From Streptomyces californicus (lineage in GTDB: Bacteria > Actinomycetota > Actinomycetes > Streptomycetales > Streptomycetaceae), in assembly GCF_000717645.1 (NCBI RefSeq), contig NZ_JNZZ01000006.1:1-64000 (forward strand): DNA of 64,000 nt. Reading direction: 5' to 3'. Shown one piece after another: positions 56,203-64,000 of this stretch. Within the stretch, counting starts at the first letter, position 1, and each line of letters begins with the position of its first letter. Below the pieces are notes generated by a model that saw only the letters and a list, made by a program, of their open reading frames with translations, did no database searches and had not been told where the DNA came from. Position numbers and translations under genes: made by a program.

Positions 56203-57120
56203 TCACGACTGCTTGTGCAGTCCGAGTTTCTCGTAGATTTCGAGCGTAGCCGTCGAGTTGTTGAGCGTGATGAAGTGCAGTCCGGGCACACCCTCGGACA
56301 GCAGCTCCGCGCAGAACTCCGTTGCGAACTCGATGCCAATGGAGCGTACAGCGGCGGGATCGTCCTTGGCTGCGAGGATGCGCTCTTTCAGCGCCTCGGG
56401 GACGGTCGCGTTGCTGAGCTGGGAGAATTTTTCCAGTTGCTTGACGCTCGTGAGGGGCATGACCTCGGGGATCACCGGCGTCTCGCAACCGGCGGCGACC
56501 ACGCGGTCACGCATCCGGAGGTAGTCCTCGGGGCGGAAGAACATCTGGGTGATCGCGTAGTCCGCGCCGGCGCGGCACTTGTCCACGAAATGGCCGATGT
56601 CCGTCTCCCAGTCGGTGGACCGGGGGTGCATCTCCGGGAACGCGGCGACGCCGACGCAGAAGTCGCCCGCCTCCTTGATGAGGCGCACGAGGTCGGCGGC
56701 GTACTTCACGCCCTGCGGGTGCTCGATCCACTCGCCCATCGGGTCGCCCGGCGGGTCGCCGCGGACCGCGAGAATGTTCCTGATGCCCGCGTCCGCGTAC
56801 TGGCCGACCATGTTGCGCAGTTCGGCGACGGAGTGGTTGACGGCGGTGAGGTGGGCGACGGGGGTGAGCGTGGAGTCCGCCGCGATCTCCTGGGTGGCCT
56901 TGACCGTCCCGGCGCGGGTGGATCCGCCGGCTCCGTACGTCACCGAGACGAAGCTCGGGCGGACCGCCTCGACCCGGCGCAGCGCGTTCCAGAGGTTCCG
57001 CTCGCCCTTCTCCGTCTTGGGCGCCCAGAACTCGAAGGAGTACGACGTCTTGCCGGTCGCTAGCAGGTCACGCACGGTGCGCGCGTGATCCGTCCTGGTG
57101 GAGGGTGTGCCGAGGGCCAT
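56203..57120 (-). CDS. metF: Methylenetetrahydrofolate reductase (MetF)
   Basis: This 305-residue TIM-barrel flavoenzyme reduces 5,10-methylene-THF to 5-methyl-THF for methionine synthesis. [11 protein letters not shown] at the N-terminus, [13 protein letters not shown] and [13 protein letters not shown] are family motifs. The ATG at 57120 lacks a ribosome-binding site; TAACCT lies 6 bases upstream with TTGGGG 18 bases before it, so a leaderless mRNA is likely. Confidence 0.96.
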   Translation of the reverse strand: MALGTPSTRTDHARTVRDLLATGKTSYSFEFWAPKTEKGERNLWNALRRVEAVRPSFVSVTYGAGGSTRAGTVKATQEIAADSTLTPVAHLTAVNHSVAELRNMVGQYADAGIRNILAVRGDPPGDPMGEWIEHPQGVKYAADLVRLIKEAGDFCVGVAAFPEMHPRSTDWETDIGHFVDKCRAGADYAITQMFFRPEDYLRMRDRVVAAGCETPVIPEVMPLTSVKQLEKFSQLSNATVPEALKERILAAKDDPAAVRSIGIEFATEFCAELLSEGVPGLHFITLNNSTATLEIYEKLGLHKQS

Positions 57121-57126
57121 GAGGGG

Positions 57127-57132
57127 AGGTTA
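57127..57132 (-). promoter_or_regulatory. -10 hexamer of a probable leaderless metF transcript
   Basis: On the minus strand TAACCT lies 6 bases before the metF ATG, with TTGGGG 18 bases upstream of it. Confidence 0.5.
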
Positions 57133-57246
57133 ACCAGGGTGTGGACGCTCCCCCAACCGAGGTGGGGAATTTTGTCTCGTTTCGCCGGACTGTTGTCCAC
57201 CCATCGGACAGAACCCCGAGACGCCTGCCGCCGGGAGGGCGTGGAC

Positions 57247-57897
57247 TCAGAGGGCGTGGGCGCGCACGCGGCGGGCCAGCTCGGCGGTGGCGGCGGCCGG
57301 GTCGGCGGCCTCGGTGATGGCGCGGACGACGACGACCCGCCGGGCCCCCGCGTCCAGCACCTGGTCCAGATTGCCCGTGTCGATCCCGCCGATGGCGAAC
57401 CAGGGGCGCGGCTGCTCCAGCGAGGCCGCGTAGCGCACGAGGCCGAGCCCGGGGGCGTGGCGGCCGGGCTTGGTGGGGGTGGGCCAGCAGGGGCCGGTGC
57501 AGAAGTAGTCCACGCCGTTCTGGGCGACGGCCGCGTCGACCTCGGCCTCGGCGTGCGTGGAGCGGCCGATCAGCCGGTCGGCGCCGATGATCGCGCGGGC
57601 GGCGGGGACCGGCAGGTCGCCCTGGCCGAGGTGGAGCACGTCGGCGCCGGCGGCATGGGCCACGTCGGCGCGGTCGTTCACCGCGAGGAGCTTGCCGTGC
57701 CGACGGCAGGCGTCGGCGAACACGGCGAGGTGCTCCAGCTCCTCGGCGGCCTCCAGCCCCTTGTCCCGGAGCTGGACGATGTCGACGCCGGAGGCGAGCA
57801 CCGCGTCCAGGAAGGCGGGCAGATCGCCCCGGTCCTTGCGGGCGTCCGTGCACAGGTAGAGCCGGGCGTCGGACAACTGCTCGCGGATCGTGGACAT
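57247..57897 (-). CDS. thiE: Thiamine-phosphate synthase (ThiE)
   Basis: This 216-residue TIM-barrel enzyme joins HMP-PP and the thiazole phosphate to give thiamine phosphate. The core motifs are [31 protein letters not shown] and [21 protein letters not shown] precedes the ATG at 57897; an upstream ATG-like start at 57930 overlaps a hairpin and is unlikely. It lies away from the thiO-S-G operon but in the same region. Confidence 0.95.
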   Translation of the reverse strand: MSTIREQLSDARLYLCTDARKDRGDLPAFLDAVLASGVDIVQLRDKGLEAAEELEHLAVFADACRRHGKLLAVNDRADVAHAAGADVLHLGQGDLPVPAARAIIGADRLIGRSTHAEAEVDAAVAQNGVDYFCTGPCWPTPTKPGRHAPGLGLVRYAASLEQPRPWFAIGGIDTGNLDQVLDAGARRVVVVRAITEAADPAAATAELARRVRAHAL

Positions 57898-57922
57898 CGG
57901 TGGCGCTCCCCCGTGGTCGTGA

Positions 57923-57957
57923 CGGTGCACGGGCCGCGTCGAACGGCCCGTGCACCG
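57923..57957 (-). terminator. Terminator between Rv2175c-like gene and thiE
   Basis: A perfect 14-bp stem (57923-57936 with 57944-57957) closes a 7-base loop in the 76-bp gap. Confidence 0.82.
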
Positions 57958-57973
57958 CTTCCTGTCGGATCGG

Positions 57974-58339
57974 TCAGACGGCGAGCGCCTGGGCGCGGCG
58001 CTTCACCTCCGTCCCGCGATTCTCGCTCAGCGCCTGCGCGGGGGTGCCGGGCAGGGTCGGGTCGGCGGTGAAGAGCCACTCCAGCATCTCTTCGTCGGAG
58101 AAGCCGTCGTCCCTCAGGAGGGTCAGGGTGCCGGAGAGGCCCTTGACCACCTTGTCGCCGTCGATGAAGGCGGCGGGCACCTGGAGCGTCCGGTTCTCCC
58201 CACGGCGTACGGCGATGAGCTGGCCCTCCTTGACCAGCTGGCGTACGCGCGTCACCTCGATGTCGAGCATCTCGGCGATGTCGGGGAGGTGGAGCCAGGC
58301 GGGGACGAGAGCATCGGTCTTTGCGTCAATCTCGGTCAC
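57974..58339 (-). CDS. Rv2175c-like DNA-binding protein
   Basis: This 121-residue protein has a winged-helix DNA-binding domain at about 15-60 ([27 protein letters not shown]). A conserved C-terminal domain follows ([26 protein letters not shown]). In mycobacteria the homologue is a substrate of the kinase PknL, encoded next to it. Here a Ser/Thr kinase lies 4.5 kb away. The GTG at 58339 has no clear ribosome-binding site. Confidence 0.9.
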   Translation of the reverse strand: MTEIDAKTDALVPAWLHLPDIAEMLDIEVTRVRQLVKEGQLIAVRRGENRTLQVPAAFIDGDKVVKGLSGTLTLLRDDGFSDEEMLEWLFTADPTLPGTPAQALSENRGTEVKRRAQALAV

Positions 58340-58392
58340 AGGGACAAGCGTGCCATCCAGGACCGACAGCCGGTAGCCGGGCCGACCGTACG

Positions 58393-58418
58393 GGGGCCCG
58401 CGGCGGGCGGCGGGCCCC
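58393..58418 (-). terminator. Terminator after FAD reductase gene
   Basis: A 9-bp perfect GC stem (58393-58401 with 58410-58418) has an 8-base loop and lies 10 bases after the stop. Confidence 0.65.
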
Positions 58419-58428
58419 TCCGGCTCCC

Positions 58429-59664
58429 TCAGAGCGCGGCGGACTTCAGCGGTACGGCGGGGTCGGCCGCCTTCTCCGGGTCGAGGGCGGCCCCCGACTC
58501 GATGAGCCGGCGCCCCTGGGCGAGGTCGCGGGGGCGGCCCACGGCCAGCACGGCGACCAGGGCGCCCTCCCGCAGCCAGCACACGGACCAGGCCGGGTCC
58601 GCGCCGCCACCGCGCCACAGCAGGGTGTCGGCGTCCGCGTGGTGGCCGGCGTACTGCACGAAGCGGCCGAACTGCTCGGACCAGAAGTACGGGACGGGGT
58701 CGTGGACGGGGAGCGGCGCACCGGTACCGGCGGCCATGACCGAGGCGGCGGCGGTGCGCGGGCCCTGGAGGGCGTTGTCCCAGTGGTGGACGAGCAGGCG
58801 GGTGGAGTAGCGGGCGGAGGGGAAGGAGGCGCAGTCCCCGACCGCGTACACGTCGGGCAGCGAGGTGCGCAGGGCGCTGTCGGCGGTGACCGAGCCGTCC
58901 GGGCCGAGCGCGATGCCGGAGCCGGCCAGCCAGCCGGTGGCGGGGCGCGCGCCGATGCCGACGACCACAGCTCCGGCGGGCAGCACCCGGCCGTCCACGA
59001 GGACGACGGAGCCCTCCTCGACGCGGTCGACCCGGGCCCCGGTGAGGAGTTCGGCGCCGCTCTGCGCGTACCAGGCGGCCATGGGGGCGGACACCTCGGC
59101 GGGCAGGGTTCCGGCGAGCGGGCGGGCGGCGGCCTCGACGACGGTGACCGCACAGCCCGCGGCGCGGGCGGCGGTGGCGAACTCCGCCCCGATCCAGCCC
59201 GCCCCGACGACCACCACGTCGTGCTGCCGCTCCAGGACGGGCCGCAGCCGGGCGGCGTCGTCGAGCGTGCGCAGCAGGTGGACGCCGGGCACGCCCTCGG
59301 AGCCGGGCAGGGTGATGGGCTCCGCGCCGGTCGCCAGGATCAGGGCGTCGTACGGGACGGGCCCCTCGGCGGTGTCCAGTACGTGGTCGGCGGCGCGCAG
59401 GGCGGTGACGTCCAGGCCGAGGCGCAGGGTGATGTCCAGCGCCTCGAAGTCGACGTCGAAGGCGGAGTGCTCCGCCTCGCCCAGCAGCACGGCCTTGGAC
59501 AGCGGCGGGCGGTCGTAGGGCTGGTGGGGCTCGGCCCCGATCAGGGTCACGGGGCCGGCGAAGCCCGCCTGGCGCAGGGCGACGGCGCTCTGCACCCCGG
59601 CCATGCCCGCTCCGACGATCACGACGTTCCGGGCGGGGCTCTTCTCCGTCTGCTGCTCGCTCAC
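58429..59664 (-). CDS. FAD-dependent oxidoreductase, ferredoxin reductase-like
   Basis: This 411-residue flavoprotein has an FAD-binding GAGMAGVQSAVALR loop, an NAD(P)H-binding GAGWIGAEFATAAR loop and the second FAD segment VYAVGDCASF. A C-terminal reductase domain follows. It resembles ferredoxin or rubredoxin reductases that serve P450 or dioxygenase systems; none of these is next to it. The GTG start has AAGG upstream. A 15-bp inverted repeat lies 18 bases before the start. Confidence 0.92.
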   Translation of the reverse strand: MSEQQTEKSPARNVVIVGAGMAGVQSAVALRQAGFAGPVTLIGAEPHQPYDRPPLSKAVLLGEAEHSAFDVDFEALDITLRLGLDVTALRAADHVLDTAEGPVPYDALILATGAEPITLPGSEGVPGVHLLRTLDDAARLRPVLERQHDVVVVGAGWIGAEFATAARAAGCAVTVVEAAARPLAGTLPAEVSAPMAAWYAQSGAELLTGARVDRVEEGSVVLVDGRVLPAGAVVVGIGARPATGWLAGSGIALGPDGSVTADSALRTSLPDVYAVGDCASFPSARYSTRLLVHHWDNALQGPRTAAASVMAAGTGAPLPVHDPVPYFWSEQFGRFVQYAGHHADADTLLWRGGGADPAWSVCWLREGALVAVLAVGRPRDLAQGRRLIESGAALDPEKAADPAVPLKSAAL

Positions 59665-59681
59665 CCGTCCACCTTAATCAC

Positions 59682-59696
59682 CTGACGGTGCGTCAG
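59682..59696. promoter_or_regulatory. Inverted repeat CTGACG-GTG-CGTCAG, probable operator
   Basis: This perfect 6-3-6 repeat lies 18 bases upstream of the FAD reductase start and resembles TetR-type operators. No regulator gene is adjacent. Confidence 0.5.
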
Positions 59697-59703
59697 AAAG
59701 GGG

Positions 59704-59730
59704 GCCTCCCGGAGGGGCCCGCCGGGAGGC
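59704..59730 (-). terminator. Terminator after the 113-aa gene
   Basis: A 9-bp perfect stem (59704-59712 with 59722-59730) encloses a 9-base loop. Confidence 0.65.
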
Positions 59731-59747
59731 GGCGGAACTGTCGTGCG

Positions 59748-60089
59748 TCAGGCGGGCAGTTCCTCCACCACGCTGGTCCCGCTGCCCTGCTGGGACTCCC
59801 ACGTCCACCGCTCCTCCAGCCGCACCCGGCCGTCCGGGAGGCCGACGACGGTGGAGAGGCAGTGCCCGGAGGAAGTGGTGCCGTCCCGCTTGAGCTGGAC
59901 GTAGCGGAAGTCCAGCGCGTCCCCGTCCCGGGTGCCGACGAGGTGGCCGCGGACCACGTCCCCGCCCGCGTACTCGGCCCAGATCCGGCCGTCCTGCTCG
60001 TGGTACGTGAACCGGGTGCGGGTCCCGACCTGGCCGGGGGCCTGATCGGCGACGGGCGAGAGGACGAGTCCGTCGAGCGAACGGGCCAT
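59748..60089 (-). CDS. Small beta-rich protein of unknown function, 113 aa
   Basis: This 113-residue protein lacks membrane segments. Its sequence alternates strands and turns (FTYHEQDGRIWAEYAGGDVVRGHLVGTRDGDALDFRYVQL), suggesting a small beta-barrel, and it has one Cys. GGGAG lies ahead of the ATG at 60089. It is divergent from the thiO operon. I recall similar proteins annotated only as hypothetical. Confidence 0.75.
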   Translation of the reverse strand: MARSLDGLVLSPVADQAPGQVGTRTRFTYHEQDGRIWAEYAGGDVVRGHLVGTRDGDALDFRYVQLKRDGTTSSGHCLSTVVGLPDGRVRLEERWTWESQQGSGTSVVEELPA

Positions 60090-60149
60090 GGCGACCGGCT
60101 CCCTGCTGGGCGGTGGGCGGCGGGGTTTAGGGTGGCCACGGTAGAACAC

Positions 60150-60240
60150 TCGCGGGAGCCCGGACGCACCGGGCTGAGAGGGAGGCTGACCGGCCTCCGA
60201 CCGTACGAACCTGATCCGGGTCATGCCGGCGAAGGGAGGG
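60150..60240 (+). ncRNA. TPP riboswitch (THI element)
   Basis: The CTGAGA motif is at 60174-60179, the ACCTGATC motif at 60209-60216 and the closing GGCGAAGGGA at 60229-60238. The stem 60184-60199 forms an optional P3 extension. The AGGGAGGGG at the 3' end is the ribosome-binding site of thiO, so TPP binding would hide it, a translational switch. Confidence 0.95.
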
Positions 60241-60251
60241 GCTGGACACCC

Positions 60252-62734
<2,483 letters not shown>

Positions 62735-62736
<2 letters not shown>

Positions 62737-62749
62737 GGCGTGGCGCCTC
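62735..62749 (+). terminator. Small hairpin after thiG
   Basis: A 6-bp stem (62735-62740 with 62744-62749) and a 3-base loop cover the thiG end. It is weak as a terminator. Confidence 0.4.
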
Positions 62750-62838
62750 CCGCCGCCTGCGACGTGTCCCTGTCACGGATCGGCTGCAGTACGGCCCCGG
62801 GAGCGCCCCGGCCCGTCCGGGGTGTCGGTGGCGGCTCG

Positions 62839-62844
62839 TAGACT
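62839..62844 (+). promoter_or_regulatory. -10 hexamer of a probable leaderless kinase transcript
   Basis: TAGACT lies 6 bases before the kinase GTG at 62851 and no ribosome-binding site is seen. Confidence 0.5.
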
Positions 62845-62850
62845 CTCGGG

Positions 62851-64000
62851 GTGGACACGACCCTCCAGGACCCGCTCGTCGGACAGCTGCTCGACGGCCG
62901 GTACCGCATCGAGGCGCGCATCGCCGTCGGCGGGATGGCCACGGTCTACCGGGCCGTGGACACCCGCCTGGACCGGGTGCTCGCCCTCAAGGTGATGCAC
63001 CCGGCGCTCGCCACCGACGTCTCCTTCGTCGAGCGCTTCATCCGGGAGGCCAAGTCGGTGGCGCGCCTCGCGCACCCCAACGTGGTCGCGGTCTTCGACC
63101 AGGGCGCCCAGGGCGCGTACGTGTACCTGGCGATGGAGTACGTGGCGGGCTGCACCCTGCGGGACGTGCTGCGCGAGCGCGGGGCCCTGCAGCCCCGGGC
63201 GGCGCTGGACATCCTGGAGCCGGTCCTCGCCGCGCTCGGGGCGGCGCACCGGGCGGGGTTCGTGCACCGCGACATGAAGCCGGAGAACGTCCTCATCGGG
63301 GACGACGGCCGGGTCAAGGTCGCCGACTTCGGCCTGGTCAGGGCGGTCGGCACGGCCACCGACACCACCGGTTCGCTGCTGGGCACCGTGTCGTACCTGG
63401 CCCCCGAGCAGATCGAGCACGGCAGCGCCGACACCCGCAGTGACGTGTACGCCTGCGGGGTCGTGCTCTACGAGATGCTGACCGGCGCCAAGCCGCACAC
63501 CGGGGAGAACGCCGCCCAGGTCATCTACCGCCACCTGAACTCCGACGTGCCGCCCCCGTCCGCCGTCGTGCCGGGGCTCCCGGTCGCCCTGGACAGCCTG
63601 GTGGCGAGCGCGACCGCCCGCAATCCCGAGGTGCGCCCGCACGACGCGGTGCTGCTGCTGGCCGAGACCCGGGAGGCCCGTGCCGGGCTGACCGAGGCCG
63701 AGCTGGACGCCGTACCTCCGCAGGCCCTCTCGGACACCCATGACGGCGCGGACGACCGTACGAGCGTGATCCCCCGGGCCCTCCCGGCCGACGACGCCGG
63801 GACCGTGCACCGCACCAGCCGCCTGGAGACGCCTTTGGCGGTGTCCGCCGCCCGGCGCCGGCCGCTGCTGCGGCGCGGCCCCTTCGCCGGGCCGCACCGC
63901 ACGCTGATCCTCGTGCTCACCGCCGTACTGCTGACGCTGGGCATCGGCACCGGCGTCTGGTACATCAACTCCGGGCAGTTCACCCAGGTCCCCTCGCTGC
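62851..64000 (+). CDS. Membrane Ser/Thr protein kinase (PknB/PknL type), 3' end outside window
   Basis: The first 383 codons are visible. A Hanks-type kinase domain (about 17-275) has the glycine-rich loop, Lys47 in VLALKVM, the HRDMKPEN catalytic loop with Asp141, DFG at 159-161 and an activation loop with several Thr around 170-174. A juxtamembrane linker and one membrane helix (about 351-370) follow. The outer part begins GQFTQVPSL, which would fit the start of a PASTA repeat. It could phosphorylate the Rv2175c-like protein nearby. GTG 62851 has TAGACT 6 bases upstream. Confidence 0.93.
   Translation, partial: MDTTLQDPLVGQLLDGRYRIEARIAVGGMATVYRAVDTRLDRVLALKVMHPALATDVSFVERFIREAKSVARLAHPNVVAVFDQGAQGAYVYLAMEYVAGCTLRDVLRERGALQPRAALDILEPVLAALGAAHRAGFVHRDMKPENVLIGDDGRVKVADFGLVRAVGTATDTTGSLLGTVSYLAPEQIEHGSADTRSDVYACGVVLYEMLTGAKPHTGENAAQVIYRHLNSDVPPPSAVVPGLPVALDSLVASATARNPEVRPHDAVLLLAETREARAGLTEAELDAVPPQALSDTHDGADDRTSVIPRALPADDAGTVHRTSRLETPLAVSAARRRPLLRRGPFAGPHRTLILVLTAVLLTLGIGTGVWYINSGQFTQVPSL

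Noticed and set aside
57190..57199. DnaA box (TTGTCCACC) before metF
   Set aside because: One mismatch to the Streptomyces consensus and no further boxes nearby; too weak to report.
57121..57246. SAM or SAH riboswitch before metF
   Set aside because: The sequence was compared by eye with the conserved cores and no match was seen; the metF transcript also appears leaderless.

Overview
The window is chromosomal DNA of a high-GC actinomycete, almost certainly Streptomyces. The evidence is the roughly 70% GC with third-position bias, frequent GTG starts, a Streptomyces-type division and cell-wall (dcw) cluster, an LL-DAP-type wall pathway, an actinobacterial ileS T-box, and a gene order that from memory matches the S. 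coelicolor dnaE1 to ileS to ftsZ to metF/thi region. No prophage, IS element, CRISPR array, rRNA or tRNA gene was seen. 55 protein genes are called; the first and last run off the window.

Layout. (1) 1-4710: a membrane protein (partial), a DrrAB-type ABC exporter, a NYN-domain protein and a 61-aa basic protein. (2) 4736-13474: dnaE1 (minus), then on plus a DUF2252 protein, a membrane protein and a DsbA-like thioredoxin-fold protein, followed by a dienelactone-hydrolase-like protein and an MscS channel. (3) 13473-18094 (minus): a Na+/H+ antiporter, a GNAT acetyltransferase, rluD, lspA and a TraR/DksA protein with a histone-H1-like tail. (4) 18364-21845: an Ile-specific translational T-box and ileS, which encodes a type-2 enzyme with a rearranged HIGH motif (GxHH). 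(5) 21903-22260: six copies of a 62-bp tandem repeat. (6) 22344-40396 (all minus): rsmH-ftsL-ftsI-murE-murF-mraY-murD-ftsW-murG-ftsQ-ftsZ-pgeF(ylmD)-yggS-sepF-yggT-divIVA, which makes and polymerises lipid II and builds the Z-ring and polar-growth machinery; mraZ, murC, ddl and ftsA are absent from it. (7) 40830-48869: a beta-carbonic anhydrase, a coupled MoxR/DUF58/transglutaminase set, a DUF3040 protein, a methyltransferase and a HEPN-like protein. (8) 49035-55164: a degenerate ABC ATPase with a YhgE/Pip-type membrane protein and a TetR regulator behind an operator-bearing promoter, then a DUF4126 protein and an FAD oxidoreductase. (9) 55242-62736: a Tyr-rich-tail membrane protein, metF, thiE, an Rv2175c-like DNA-binding protein, a ferredoxin-reductase-like enzyme, a small orphan, and a TPP-riboswitch-controlled thiO-thiS-thiG operon. 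(10) 62851-end: a membrane Ser/Thr kinase, cut by the window end.

Functional themes are cell-wall synthesis and division, thiamine and one-carbon metabolism, and RNA-based regulation (T-box, TPP riboswitch). Several genes begin 6-7 nt after a -10 hexamer with no ribosome-binding site, which suggests leaderless transcripts. No large undescribed multi-gene system is evident. The strongest leads are the degenerate ABC ATPase/YhgE/TetR cassette with its divergent HEPN neighbour, the GxHH IleRS, and the 62-bp repeat array.
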